DNA of 64,000 nucleotides from Corynebacterium suedekumii (GCF_030252185.1 NZ_CP126970.1:2418001-2482000), one strand, 5' to 3'. Positions 53,800 to 63,248 are shown, counted from the first letter of the stretch. Program-made: numbers and translations. The notes: a model not told the origin generated them from the sequence alone.

Positions 53800-55557
53800 T
53801 CAGCCGCGGACGAGCTCCACGACGCGGGCGACGACCTCGTCGGCCGGGACCTCCATGGTCTCCCCGTCGCGGACGCGCAGCTCGACGATGCCGTCGGCGA
53901 AGGAGCGGCCCAGCACCACGGCGAAGGGCATGCCCAGCAGCTCGGCGTCCTTGAACTTCACGCCGGGGCTGACCTTGGGGCGGTCGTCGAAGAGAACCTC
54001 GATGCCGGCGGTGTCGAGTTCCCCGGCCAACCGCTCGCCGGCCTCGAGGGCGGCGGCGTCCTTGTTCGCCACGACCACGTGGACCTGGAACGGGGCGATC
54101 TCGACGGGCCAGCTCAGACCCTTGGCGTCGTGACGCTGCTCGGCGAGCACGGCCATGAGACGGGAGACGCCGACACCGTAGGAGCCCATGGTGGGCACGG
54201 AGCGCTTGCCGTTCTCGTCGAGGATCTGAACGTCGAAGGCCTCGGTGTACTTGCGTCCGAGCTGGAAGATGTGGCCGATCTCGATGCCGCGCTCCAGCGT
54301 CAGGGTGCCCTGGCCGTCGGGGGCGGGGTCGCCCTCGCGGATCTCGGCGGCCTCGACGTAGCCGTCGACCTCGAAGTCACGGCCGGCGACGAGTCCGACG
54401 ACGTGGCGGTTCGGGGCGTCGGCGCCGGTGATCCAGGAGGTGCCCTCCACGATGCGGGGATCAGCGAGGACGCGGACGCCGTTGGCGGCGAGGCCGCGCG
54501 GGCCGACGTAGCCCTTGACCAGGAAGGGGTTGCGCTTGAAGTCCTTCTCCTCCGCCATGGCGACCTCGGCGGGCTCGAGGGAGGCCTCGAGGCGCTTCAT
54601 GTCCACCTCGCGGTCACCGGGGACGAGGACGCCGAGCAGGTCACGCTCCTCGGCACCGGGTTCGAGGACGGTGAGCACGACGCACTTGAGGGTGTCTGCG
54701 GCGGTGACCTCGCGGTCGTCGATACGCACGCCCTCGGAGTTGGCCCAGTCCACCAGGGTGGCGATGGTCTCGGAGTCCGGGGTGTCGTACTCCACGGCCT
54801 CCGGCAGGCCCGCCACCGGACGGGGCTGACCCGGCTGCGTGACCACGGCCTCGACGTTGGCGGCGTAGTCGCCGTCGGTGGCGCGGACGAAGGTGTCCTC
54901 ACCGTTGGCGGAGACGGCGAGGAACTCCTCGGAGGCGGAACCGCCCATCGCGCCGGAGGTGGCCTGGCAGATGACGTAGGACAGCCCGAGACGGTCGAAA
55001 ATGCGCTGGTAGGCGCCACGGTGGGCGGCGTAGGAGGCGTCGAGGCCTTCGTCGGTCATGTCGAAGGAGTAGGAGTCCTTCATCACGAACTCGCGGCCGC
55101 GGAGGATGCCGGCGCGGGGGCGTTCCTCGTCGCGGTACTTCGTCTGGATCTGGAAGAGCGTGACGGGGAAGTCCTTGTAGGAGGAGTACATGTCCTTGAC
55201 CGCACCCGCGAACATCTCCTCGTGGGTGGGGCCGAGCAGCATGTCGTTGCCCTTGCGGTCCTGGAGGCGGAACAGCGAGGGGCCGTACTCGGTCCAGCGG
55301 TTGGTCTTCTCGTAGGGCTCGCGCGGCAGCAGCGCGGGGAACAGCAGTTCCTGGCCGCCGATGGCGGTCATCTCCTCACGGACGACATCCTCGATCTTGC
55401 GCAGCGTCCGCAGCCCCAGCGGCAGCCACGTGTACACGCCCGGCGCGGCACGGCGGATGTACCCGGCGCGGACGAGGAGCTTGTGGCTGGGGACCTCCGC
55501 GTCGGCGGGGTCATCGCGCAGGGTGCGCAGGAACAGCGAGGACAGACGTGTGATCAT
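53800..55557 (-). CDS. proS: Prolyl-tRNA synthetase
   Basis: ProS charges tRNA-Pro. The 585-residue bacterial-type enzyme starts [28 protein letters not shown] and has the class II motifs ([41 protein letters not shown]), the INS editing domain in the middle and an anticodon-binding domain at the C-terminus. TACAGT (55566-55571) lies 8 bp before the ATG. Confidence 0.97.
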   Translation of the reverse strand: MITRLSSLFLRTLRDDPADAEVPSHKLLVRAGYIRRAAPGVYTWLPLGLRTLRKIEDVVREEMTAIGGQELLFPALLPREPYEKTNRWTEYGPSLFRLQDRKGNDMLLGPTHEEMFAGAVKDMYSSYKDFPVTLFQIQTKYRDEERPRAGILRGREFVMKDSYSFDMTDEGLDASYAAHRGAYQRIFDRLGLSYVICQATSGAMGGSASEEFLAVSANGEDTFVRATDGDYAANVEAVVTQPGQPRPVAGLPEAVEYDTPDSETIATLVDWANSEGVRIDDREVTAADTLKCVVLTVLEPGAEERDLLGVLVPGDREVDMKRLEASLEPAEVAMAEEKDFKRNPFLVKGYVGPRGLAANGVRVLADPRIVEGTSWITGADAPNRHVVGLVAGRDFEVDGYVEAAEIREGDPAPDGQGTLTLERGIEIGHIFQLGRKYTEAFDVQILDENGKRSVPTMGSYGVGVSRLMAVLAEQRHDAKGLSWPVEIAPFQVHVVVANKDAAALEAGERLAGELDTAGIEVLFDDRPKVSPGVKFKDAELLGMPFAVVLGRSFADGIVELRVRDGETMEVPADEVVARVVELVRG

Positions 55558-55589
55558 GGTCCGTAACTGTACCCGGTACCCTGTTCGAC
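55558..55589. promoter_or_regulatory. Overlapping divergent leaderless promoters of proS and yaaA
   Basis: TACAGT on the minus strand (55566-55571) and TACCCT on the plus strand (55577-55582) are 5 bp apart within a 32-bp spacer. Each is 7-8 bp from its start codon. Confidence 0.6.
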
Positions 55590-56317
55590 ATGCTGATCGT
55601 GCTGCCACCGTCCGAAACCAAAGCTCACGGCGGGTCCCACGGCCCGCTCGACCTCGGATCGCTGGCGTTTCCCACGCTGAATCCGGTGCGCGGGCAGATC
55701 ATCTCGGACCTTGAGTCACTCCCGGTCGATGACGCCCTCGGCGTTCTGGGGATCTCGGAGAAACTCCGCACGGAGGCGGAGGCCAACACGCAGCTGCGCA
55801 CGTCCCCGACGATGCCGGCGATCCACCGCTACACCGGCGTGCTTTTCGACGCCCTCGACGCCGCCTCCCTGCCCCCTTCCGCGTCCGCACGCCTCGCCGT
55901 CGGCTCCGCCCTGTTCGGCGTCGTCCACGCCGACGACCTCATCCCCCATTACCGGCTCTCCGGCGGCACGAAGCTCCCCCTCGCCGATGGCACTCGGCCG
56001 ACGATGAAGGCCCGCTGGGGCAAGGCGATCACCGAGGCGCTGTCCCACGACGGCCTGGTCGTCGACCTGCGGTCCGGGACTTACCAACAGCTCGGCCGGG
56101 TGCCTGGCGCGGTGACCGTGCGGGTGGAGTCGGTGCTGGCGGACGGGTCGCGGAAGGTGGTCAGCCACTTCAACAAGCAGTACAAGGGCGAACTGGCCCG
56201 GGTGCTCGCGCTCTCCCCGGGGAGGCGGCGACTGCGGGAGACGTCGCGGACATCGCCCGGGGCGCCGGCATGACCATCGAACAGACCTCAGCGACCGCGT
56301 TGACGCGTGTAGTCTGA
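55590..56317 (+). CDS. yaaA: YaaA family peroxide stress protein (C-terminus frameshifted as sequenced)
   Basis: YaaA (DUF328) proteins bind DNA and lower intracellular iron during peroxide stress in E. coli. The sequence starts [15 protein letters not shown] and has [15 protein letters not shown] and [12 protein letters not shown]. The as-sequenced frame stops at 56273 with an atypical Arg-rich tail. The next frame from 56215-56222 (CCCCGGGG) encodes [17 protein letters not shown] and ends at 56317, the normal C-terminus. One missing base explains this. TACCCT lies 7 bp before the ATG. Confidence 0.88.
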
Positions 56318-56322
56318 TCGCC

Positions 56323-57351
56323 ATGACTGCCCTGCTTAGACCAGGTGACCGCGTCGCCATCCTCTCCCCCTCCTTCGCCGTGCCCGGCGCGTACCCGGCG
56401 GTGCACGAGCAGGCGATGACCCGGCTGCGTGACCTGGGGGTAGAGCCGGTCGAGTACCCCACGACCCGCCAGGTCGGCGCGTCCCCCGTGGATCGCGCCC
56501 GGGACGTCACCGCCGCATTCGCGGACCCGTCCATCCGCGCCATCATGGCCACCATCGGCGGCAACGACCAGATCACCGTCACCCCTCACCTGGACGACGA
56601 GGTCATCCGCGCCAACCCCAAGCGTTTCCTCGGCTACAGCGACAACACCAACCTGCTCAACCACCTGTGGCGTCTCGGCATCCCCGGCTTCTACGGCGGT
56701 TCCACCCAGGTGCACATCGGCCCCGGCCCGCGTATCGACGCCGCCCACCTCACCGCCCTGCGCGCCGCCCTGTTCACCGGCAGCGAGGTGGAGGTGACCA
56801 ACCCTGCCGAGTCCGAGGACTTCTGCGTGGACTGGGGCGACCCGAGGTCACTGTCGGAGTTCGGCCACCGCGTCCCCAGTGACCCGCTGGAGTGGTCCGG
56901 CCCGGAGAAGGCTGTCGAGGGCCGGACGTGGGGCGGCTGCCTGGAGGTGCTCTCCCAGCTCGGCATCGCCGGCCGGTTCCCCGCCGTCGACGACCTGCGG
57001 GGCGGCATTCTGCTGCTCGAGGCCTCGGAGCGCCTGACACCCGCTCCTGAGATCCGAGACATCGTCCGCGCCCTCGGCGAACGGGGACTCCTCGGCGTGG
57101 TCGCCGGCGTCATGCTCGCCCGCACCCCCACCACCCACCACCAGGAGCCCCCTCGCACCGAGGAGGAGCGTGCCCTCGCCCGGCGCGAGCAGATCGACGT
57201 CGTGGTGGACACCGTGCGTAGCTACAACCCCGACGCGGTCGTCTGCGTCGGTGTCCCCTTCGGCCACACCCGGCCGCAATGGATCCTCCCCTACGGCGGG
57301 ACCGTGCGGCTCGACGGTGGGGAGAAGCGCGTCTTCGCGGACTACCGCTGA
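56323..57351 (+). CDS. S66 family peptidase (LD-carboxypeptidase-like)
   Basis: S66 peptidases cleave LD bonds in murein tetrapeptides or, in the MccF group, acyl-sulfonamide antibiotics. The 342-residue protein has LRPGDRVAILSPSFAVPG, the nucleophile region FLGYSDNTNLLNHLW, and GGCLEVLSQLGIAGRFP. It resembles the MccF-like group more than LdcA by length. TAGTCT (56310-56315) lies 7 bp before the ATG and overlaps the true end of yaaA. Confidence 0.88.
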   Translation: MTALLRPGDRVAILSPSFAVPGAYPAVHEQAMTRLRDLGVEPVEYPTTRQVGASPVDRARDVTAAFADPSIRAIMATIGGNDQITVTPHLDDEVIRANPKRFLGYSDNTNLLNHLWRLGIPGFYGGSTQVHIGPGPRIDAAHLTALRAALFTGSEVEVTNPAESEDFCVDWGDPRSLSEFGHRVPSDPLEWSGPEKAVEGRTWGGCLEVLSQLGIAGRFPAVDDLRGGILLLEASERLTPAPEIRDIVRALGERGLLGVVAGVMLARTPTTHHQEPPRTEEERALARREQIDVVVDTVRSYNPDAVVCVGVPFGHTRPQWILPYGGTVRLDGGEKRVFADYR

Positions 57352-57358
57352 GGCCGGA

Positions 57359-57425
57359 GGCGCTTTTCTGTCCACTTTGCCGCTTTTCCGGGCGGTTTGT
57401 CAGCGAAAGTAGACAGATAAGTGCC
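57359..57425. repeat. Imperfect 20-bp inverted repeat after the S66 gene
   Basis: GGCGCTTTTCTGTCCACTTT (57359-57378) and AAAGTAGACAGATAAGTGCC (57406-57425) pair at 17 of 20 positions with a 27-base loop, and TTTT follows. It begins 7 bp after the stop and is probably the terminator. It resembles the element at 8185-8251. Confidence 0.55.
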
Positions 57426-57470
57426 TTTTCAGGAAAGTATCAAAGTATCAACCACCGCTAGGATGAGGCC

Positions 57471-58582
57471 ATGACCAACCCCTTCCGCCCCACCTTCGGC
57501 GCCTCTCCCCTGTACTGGGCGGGCCGCCGGGTCATCCTCGACGAGTTCGCCCTGGCGATCGACGGCAACCCCGGTGACCCGACGCGCAGCCTCATCATCG
57601 ACGGGGCGCGCGGCATCGGCAAGACCGTCCTCCTCACGGAGCTGGAGGACATCGCCGCCCAGCGGGGCTGGATCGTCCTGCGGGCGACCGGCCGCCACGA
57701 CATGGTGCGCACCCTCGTCGACTCCACCATCCCCGCGAAGATCCGCGAGCTCGCCCCACCCCGGGACGCAAGGTCACCGCCGTGAGCATCTCCGGTCTCG
57801 GGCGGGTGGACACCGAGCTGACCCCGGGACAGGACCCGACGCCGACGCTCATCACCCGGCTGCGCGATCTCCTCGGCCATCTGCAGGGCGCGGGCGTGCT
57901 CATCACCGTCGACGAGGTCCAGGACGCCGACCCGGACAACCTCACCCAGGTCGCCGTCGCCTACCAGGACCTCATCCGGGACGACCTCGAGGTGTCGCTG
58001 GCCATGGCCGGACTGACCCACGGGGTCAACCGACTGCTCGACCTGCCCGGCACCACCTTCCTGCGCCGGGCCCGCCGCTTCGAGCTCGGACCGCTCACCG
58101 CCGAGGACGCCCGAGCCACGCTGACCGCCACCGCCGAGGGATCCGGTCGGCCCTTCGACGAGCCGGGTGCCGCGGCGGCCGTCGAGGTGGCGCAGGGGTA
58201 TCCCTACCTGGTGCAGCTGGTCGGTTACCTGGCGTGGAACCGTTCCGCGGGGACGATCACCGCCGATGACGTCGCGGCCGTCCGGGACGAGGCCGTCATG
58301 ACCATGGGCTCCCAGGTCCACGCCCCCTCCCTCAAGGGGGTGCCACCGGCGCAGCTGGCCTACCTACGGGCCATGGCGGACCTCATCGGCGATGATGCGG
58401 ACGTCGCCTCCACCGCCGTCGCGGAGGCAGTGGGCAAGAAACCCAACGAGGCCACCGACACCCGCGGCAAGCTGCTCGACCGGGGGCTCATCGAGTCCCC
58501 CGCCTGGGGTCGCGTGGCGTTCACCCTTCCCTACCTCGCCGACTTCCTGCGCAGTGACGGGCGGGTCACCCGGATCAGTTGA
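57471..58582 (+). pseudogene. AAA ATP-binding protein, frameshifted as sequenced
   Basis: Two frames encode one AAA-type ATPase of about 370 residues. The first starts at ATG 57471 and holds the P-loop GARGIGKTVLL and stops at 57785. The second holds Walker B VLITVDEVQDAD, a sensor region and a C-terminal winged-helix-like part (AVGKKPNEATDTRGKLLDRGLIESP). They join at 57759-57765 (CCCCGGG), where one missing base explains the shift. Function is unknown; related proteins are widespread in actinobacteria. TAGGAT (57459-57464) lies 6 bp before the ATG. The stop overlaps the convergent MFS gene by 8 bp. Confidence 0.82.
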
Positions 58583-59777
58583 CGTGCCCCAGTGCCCGCG
58601 CCCCGGAGTGCACGCCGACGGTGGCGATGATGGCGGTGACCACCATGACGGCCGCCATGGCCACCGGCTGGGACAGTCCCGCGGAGGCGACGAGGCCGAC
58701 GATCGGGGACAGGACTCCGGCGAGCAGGAACTGGCCGGAGCCGAGAAACGCGGAGGCGGAGCCGGCGGCCTTGCCGGCGCGGGAGATGGCCAGGGCGGAG
58801 TTGTCGGCGAAGTTGAGTCCCATGGAGGCGACGACGGTGAAGAGTCCGGCGAGGATGTACCACCGCGGGGCGTCGAGAAGCGCGACGGTGAGCAGGTAGC
58901 CGGTGGCCACGAGCATGACGATGTTGCCGATCCGGGCCAGCGGCAGCGGGCCGACCTTCGTCACCAGGTGGGCGTTGAGCAGGGCGACGAGGAACATGCC
59001 GGTGGTGTTGGCGGCGAAGATCATGGCGTACTGGACCGGGCTGAAGCCGTAGTGCTCCTGGAGGATGAACGGGGAGGCGGAGACGTAGGCGAACATCGTG
59101 GCGAAGGAGAAGATGAAGCCGGTGGTGAAGGAGACGTAGGCCCGGTCGGCGAGGAGCTTCCGGACGGAGGTGAGGAGGGGCCGCCACCCACCGGCTGTGC
59201 GGTCGGACGCGGGCAGGGTCTCCGGGACGGCCCGCCACACGCCGAGGGCGACGATGACGTTGAGGCCGGCGAGCACCCAGAACACGCCCCGCCAGCCGAC
59301 GCCGTCCACGAGGATGCCGCCGACGACGGGTCCGATGACCGGGGCGATGCCGCCGAGGAGCATGAGCAGGGAGAACACCCGCGCGAGTTCGGGCCCGTGC
59401 GTGAGGTCGGCGGCCACCGCGCGGGCGAGGACGACGGCGGTGCCGCCGGCCAGCCCCATGAGGAAACGGGCGAGGAACAGCAGCCAGGCGTGCGGCGCCA
59501 CGGCGGCGAGCACCGTCGCCACGGCCAGGGCCACGGATCCGGTGAGGAACAGGCCGCGGCGTCCTCGCGCGTCGGACCAGGGCCCGGCGGCGAGCTGGCC
59601 GACGGCCATGCCGGCGAGGAAGAACGTCAGGGTCAGCTGCGCGCCGGCCTGGCTGAGGTCGAGGTCACGCGCCAGCTGGGGCATGCCCGAGAGGTACATG
59701 TTGATCGACAACGGCTCGGCCATGGAGACCAGCGCGAGCACGCCCAGGATGAGCGGCGGAATCACCCCACGGGTCAC
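58575..59777 (-). CDS. MFS multidrug efflux transporter, Bcr/CflA family
   Basis: The 400-residue protein has twelve predicted membrane helices. The Bcr/CflA group is indicated by SINMYLSGMPQLARDL in the first loop, AGPWSDARGRRGLFLTG (motif A) and GGIAPVIGPVVGGIL (motif C). It should export drugs by proton antiport. It overlaps the cobA stop by 4 bp. Confidence 0.92.
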   Translation of the reverse strand: MTRGVIPPLILGVLALVSMAEPLSINMYLSGMPQLARDLDLSQAGAQLTLTFFLAGMAVGQLAAGPWSDARGRRGLFLTGSVALAVATVLAAVAPHAWLLFLARFLMGLAGGTAVVLARAVAADLTHGPELARVFSLLMLLGGIAPVIGPVVGGILVDGVGWRGVFWVLAGLNVIVALGVWRAVPETLPASDRTAGGWRPLLTSVRKLLADRAYVSFTTGFIFSFATMFAYVSASPFILQEHYGFSPVQYAMIFAANTTGMFLVALLNAHLVTKVGPLPLARIGNIVMLVATGYLLTVALLDAPRWYILAGLFTVVASMGLNFADNSALAISRAGKAAGSASAFLGSGQFLLAGVLSPIVGLVASAGLSQPVAMAAVMVVTAIIATVGVHSGARALGHVN

Positions 59778-60514
59778 AGCCCGGCGACCTCACCGATGAC
59801 GTAGACAGCCGGTGCCTCGACGGCGTGGTCGGTCATGGTCTCGGCGAGGGTGCCCAGGGTGCAGCGGAAGCTGCGCTGCCCGTCGGTGGTGCCCTCCTGG
59901 ATGATCGCGGCCGGGGTCTCCGGGGCGAGGTCGGCGGCCATGAGGGCGTCGGCGATGGCGGCGACGTGGCGCACGCCCATGATCACGGAGATGGTCCCCC
60001 CGGTCCGCGCCAGGGCGGACCAGTCCACCAGGGATGACGGGTGGCCGGGCGGCAGGTGCCCGGAGACCACGGTGAAGGAGTGCACGACACCGCGTTGGGT
60101 GATCGGCACGCCCGCGGCACCGGGGACGGAGACGGCGCTGGTGACCCCGGGGACCACCTCGCAGGGGATGTCGTGCTCACGGCAGACCTGCAGTTCCTCG
60201 AAGCCGCGGCCGAAGACGTAGGGGTCGCCGCCCTTGAGGCGGACGACCTTCCGACCGGCGCGGGCGTGGGAGACGATGAGCTCGTTGGTCTTGCCCTGGG
60301 AGACCTGCCGCTTGTACGGCAGTTTGGACACGTCGATGATCTCCTTGCCGGGCACGTCGATGAGGCGGTCGAGCTGGTCGGTGGGGCCGAGGTGATCGGT
60401 GAGGATGACGTCGGCGTCGACAAGCGCGTTCATCCCGCGGACGGTGATGAGGTCCCACGCACCGGGACCCCCGCCGACCAGGGTGACGCCGGGCAGGGCA
60501 GAGTCAGAGGTCAT
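59774..60514 (-). CDS. cobA: Uroporphyrinogen-III C-methyltransferase
   Basis: This SUMT enzyme methylates uroporphyrinogen III at C2 and C7 to precorrin-2 for sirohaem or cobalamin. Motifs are VGGGPGAWDLITVRGMNAL, VRLKGGDPYVFGRG and PGVTSAVSVPGAAGVPIT. The 246-residue length shows a single-function enzyme without CysG domains. TAGACT (60523-60528) lies 8 bp before the ATG. Confidence 0.95.
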   Translation of the reverse strand: MTSDSALPGVTLVGGGPGAWDLITVRGMNALVDADVILTDHLGPTDQLDRLIDVPGKEIIDVSKLPYKRQVSQGKTNELIVSHARAGRKVVRLKGGDPYVFGRGFEELQVCREHDIPCEVVPGVTSAVSVPGAAGVPITQRGVVHSFTVVSGHLPPGHPSSLVDWSALARTGGTISVIMGVRHVAAIADALMAADLAPETPAAIIQEGTTDGQRSFRCTLGTLAETMTDHAVEAPAVYVIGEVAGL

Positions 60515-60548
60515 GGTGGATCAGTCTATCGGTGGTTACCCTGGGGCC
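60515..60548. promoter_or_regulatory. Overlapping divergent leaderless promoters of cobA and selO
   Basis: TAGACT on the minus strand (60523-60528) and TACCCT on the plus strand (60537-60542) lie 8 bp apart within a 34-bp spacer. Each is 6-8 bp from its start codon. Confidence 0.6.
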
Positions 60549-61955
60549 ATGACAACCCCGCGTCTGGACCACACCTTCGCCCACGACCTGCCGGAACTCG
60601 TCATCTCCTGGCAGGCCGAGGAGTCCCCGGACCCGGCGCTGCTGATCCTCAATGAGCCGCTGGCCCGGGAACTCGGCCTCGACGTCGACTGGCTGCGGAG
60701 CGACGAGGGCGTGGACTTCCTCCTCGGACACGGCGGCGACACCCACGCCATGGCGTACTCGGGGCACCAGTTCGGCCAATTCTCCCCCCAGCTTGGCGAC
60801 GGCCGCGCGCTCCTGCTCGGCGAACTCCCCACCGGGGCAGGGCTCGTCGACCTGCACATCAAGGGCTCCGGCCCCACCCCGTTCTCCCGGGGTGGCGACG
60901 GCCGCGGGGCGCTCGGCCCCATGCTCCGCGAGTACCTGGTCTCCGAGGCGATGCACGCCCTCGGTGTGCCCACGACCCGTTCCCTGGCGGTGATCACCAC
61001 CGGCCGGAAGATCCAGCGCGGCCGCGTCGTCCCCGCCGCCATCCTCGTCCGCGTCGCCGCCAGCCACCTCCGGGTGGGCACGATGCAGTACGCCCGCCTG
61101 CGCGACGAAGGCCTCGGGCTGGCCGCCCGCCTCACCGACCACGTCCGTGCCCGCCACTACCCCCAGCTCACCGACCCCCTGGAGGTGTTCACCGCGGTCA
61201 TGGACCGGCAGGTGGCCACCGTCGCCCAGTGGATGCGGCTCGGATTCATCCACGGGGTGATGAACACCGACAACACCACCTTGTCCGGTGAGACCATCGA
61301 CTACGGGCCGTGCGCGTTCATGGACTCCTTCGACCCGACGACGGTGTACAGCTCCATCGACACCCAGGGCCGCTACGCCTACCGCAACCAGCCCGCCGTG
61401 CTGGGCTGGAACCTCGCCCGCCTCGCCGAGGCGATGCTTCCGCTGTTCAACGAGGACGAGGACCGCGCCGTAGACGATGCCCGCCAGGCCATGGGCACGT
61501 TCCAGGACCGGTGGGAGAAGGCGACAACCACCGAGCTGGCGCGGGCACTCGACGTCCCCGACACCGCCACCGACGTCATCGCCGGCTACGAGCAGCTCCT
61601 GCTCGACCACTCCCCCGATCTCACCCGCTTCCACCGTGGGCTGGTCAGCGCCGCCGGCGGTGACGACACCACGCTGCGGGAGATGATCCCCGCCGACGAT
61701 CTCGACCCGTGGCTGACCCGGTGGCTCGGGCACTCCCCCGACGCCGGTCGTCTGGGCCGGATCCACCCCGTCTACATCCCGCGCAACCACCTCGTGGAGG
61801 AGGCGCTGTCCGCGGCGGTGGACGGGGACCTCGCGCCCTTCGATAAGCTTCTCGACGCCGTCACCCACCCCTTCGACGAGAAGCTCGACCTGGTCCGCTA
61901 CGCCCACCCGGCACCGGAGGACTTCGGGCCCTACCGCACGTTCTGCGGCACCTAA
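60549..61955 (+). CDS. selO: Protein adenylyltransferase SelO
   Basis: SelO is a pseudokinase-fold enzyme that transfers AMP to Ser, Thr or Tyr of proteins. The 468-residue protein has MAYSGHQFGQFSPQLGDGRA, IKGSGPTPFSRGGDGRG and the metal-binding loop GVMNTDNTTLSGETIDYGP. As usual in bacteria the C-terminal selenocysteine of eukaryotic SelO is absent, but a Cys stands near the end (FCGT). It is probably leaderless, with TACCCT 6 bp upstream. Confidence 0.95.
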   Translation: MTTPRLDHTFAHDLPELVISWQAEESPDPALLILNEPLARELGLDVDWLRSDEGVDFLLGHGGDTHAMAYSGHQFGQFSPQLGDGRALLLGELPTGAGLVDLHIKGSGPTPFSRGGDGRGALGPMLREYLVSEAMHALGVPTTRSLAVITTGRKIQRGRVVPAAILVRVAASHLRVGTMQYARLRDEGLGLAARLTDHVRARHYPQLTDPLEVFTAVMDRQVATVAQWMRLGFIHGVMNTDNTTLSGETIDYGPCAFMDSFDPTTVYSSIDTQGRYAYRNQPAVLGWNLARLAEAMLPLFNEDEDRAVDDARQAMGTFQDRWEKATTTELARALDVPDTATDVIAGYEQLLLDHSPDLTRFHRGLVSAAGGDDTTLREMIPADDLDPWLTRWLGHSPDAGRLGRIHPVYIPRNHLVEEALSAAVDGDLAPFDKLLDAVTHPFDEKLDLVRYAHPAPEDFGPYRTFCGT

Positions 61956-61985
61956 GGCTCTCCGGGTGGGAGATACCCTGTAGTC

Positions 61986-62726
61986 ATGTCCGCCAACCCT
62001 GTCCGTTCCAACTGCGCCCGCCCCCACCGCTGTTCCCTGGACACCCGGTTGGCGGCCATGGCACGCTCCCCGTTGACCAGGGACCTGACCCCGGAACAGC
62101 ACCGGGCGTTCGACCACCACGTCAGTTCCTGGTCGTGGGGTGTGGACGATCCCATCCAGGTGGCCGGTGAGGAGGTCGACGGCAGTTACCTCCTCGTGGC
62201 GGGACGCGCACGGATCACCCGGGACACCGCCGACGGCCGGCAGATCACCGTCGACATCGCCGCCCCCGGGGACATCATCGGCCCCCTGCAGACCCACAGT
62301 GCCCGCGCCGCCGACTCGGCGTGGGCGATGGAGACCACCTGCGGACTTTTCCTGCCCGCCGCTGCCCTCGGTTCAGTGGTCACCGACTACCCGGCGGTCG
62401 GCCTCGCGATCATCCGTCTCCAGCAGGAGCGTCTCGCCCAGGGACGCAACCGGGAGATCGCCCAGGCCACGGCCACCGTCGAAGAGCGGGTCGCCGCCAC
62501 CCTCATCCACCTGGACCGCAAGCTCGGTCAGACCCGGCGGGACGGTTCCCGGCTCCTCCAGGTACGGCTCCGCCGGGACGACATCGCCGGCATGTCCGGC
62601 ACGACGGTCGAGTCCGCCTCCCGGGTCCTGGCCCGAATGAAGAAGTCGGGGGTCATCGACTCCGGCCGGGAGTGGACGGCGATCACCGACCACGACGCCC
62701 TCGAGACCCTGGTGCCGCGGTCCTGA
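61986..62726 (+). CDS. Crp/Fnr family regulator with FNR-type recognition helix
   Basis: The 246-residue protein has a cyclic-nucleotide-binding-like domain (about residues 45-130), a dimer helix and a winged helix-turn-helix. The recognition helix VESASR carries Glu209, Ser212 and Arg213, the residues that read TTGAT half-sites in E. coli FNR. Cysteines at 10, 16 and 119 could bind an Fe-S cluster or metal, but the spacing differs from FNR. The two following genes each have a TTGAT-N4-GTCAA box, so it is the likely activator of the metal cassette. TACCCT (61974-61979) lies 6 bp before the ATG; no box is seen at its own promoter. Confidence 0.88.
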   Translation: MSANPVRSNCARPHRCSLDTRLAAMARSPLTRDLTPEQHRAFDHHVSSWSWGVDDPIQVAGEEVDGSYLLVAGRARITRDTADGRQITVDIAAPGDIIGPLQTHSARAADSAWAMETTCGLFLPAAALGSVVTDYPAVGLAIIRLQQERLAQGRNREIAQATATVEERVAATLIHLDRKLGQTRRDGSRLLQVRLRRDDIAGMSGTTVESASRVLARMKKSGVIDSGREWTAITDHDALETLVPRS

Positions 62727-62754
62727 TCCCGTCGGCCACCGAATCCGGCGATCT

Positions 62755-62796
62755 TTGATCCGGGTCAAGGAACCCGACCCGCGCGGTTCCTAACGT
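62755..62796 (+). promoter_or_regulatory. FNR-type box and -10 element of the HMA protein gene
   Basis: TTGATCCGGGTCAA (62755-62768) matches TTGAT-N4-ATCAA with one mismatch. TAACGT (62791-62796) is the likely -10; transcription near 62803 places the box centre at about -41.5, the class II activator position. The whole segment is repeated without gaps at 63166-63207. Confidence 0.7.
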
Positions 62797-62847
62797 CAGA
62801 GGTGTCAGAAGATCCACCCCGACTCCCACGACAAGGACCTGATTGCC

Positions 62848-63084
62848 ATGACCAGCCCGTCCGCCCTCACACTCACCACCCTGCGCTCCGACGAGTTCAC
62901 CTGCCCGAGCTGTGTGTCAAAGATCGAGAAGAAACTCTCCGGCCTGCCCGGTGTTGACCATGCCGAGGTGAAGTTCTCCTCCGGCCGCATCCTCGTCTCC
63001 CACGACCCGGAAGTGGTCAGTGTCCGGGAGCTCGTCCGCGCCGTCGCCGACGCCGGCTACACCGCCCGCCCCTCCACCATCTGA
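62848..63084 (+). CDS. Heavy-metal-associated (HMA) domain protein, CopZ-like chaperone
   Basis: The 78-residue protein is a single ferredoxin-like HMA domain. The metal ligands are Cys19 and Cys22 in FTCPSCVSK, a CPxC rather than the usual CxxC with Ala/Asn/Gly. It should carry Cu(I) or a similar soft metal to the P-type ATPase encoded next. A strong hairpin follows the stop, and the ATPase has its own promoter. Confidence 0.9.
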   Translation: MTSPSALTLTTLRSDEFTCPSCVSKIEKKLSGLPGVDHAEVKFSSGRILVSHDPEVVSVRELVRAVADAGYTARPSTI

Positions 63085-63095
63085 CGCGGCCTCCT

Positions 63096-63136
63096 AACCC
63101 CCGCCGATCCCGGCTTCCCCGGGATCGGCGGGGGTT
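63096..63136 (+). terminator. Strong terminator hairpin between the HMA gene and the P-type ATPase
   Basis: An exact 18-bp stem (63096-63113 with 63119-63136) surrounds CTTCC and ends in GGGGGTT. It starts 11 bp after the HMA stop and should separate the two transcripts. Confidence 0.85.
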
Positions 63137-63165
63137 CCTCCGTCTGCGGACCACTGTCGGGACGA

Positions 63166-63207
63166 TTGATCCACGTCAAGGAACCGGTCCGGCGGCGGCC
63201 ATAACGT
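63166..63207 (+). promoter_or_regulatory. FNR-type box and -10 element of the P-type ATPase gene
   Basis: TTGATCCACGTCAA (63166-63179) and TAACGT (63202-63207) have the same spacing as in front of the HMA gene, and the adjacent bases GGAACC and CAGAG are also shared. The same regulator should act on both. Confidence 0.7.
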
Positions 63208-63248
63208 CAGAGCTGACACCACCTCCCCTCTCCCCAAAGGAGCACACC

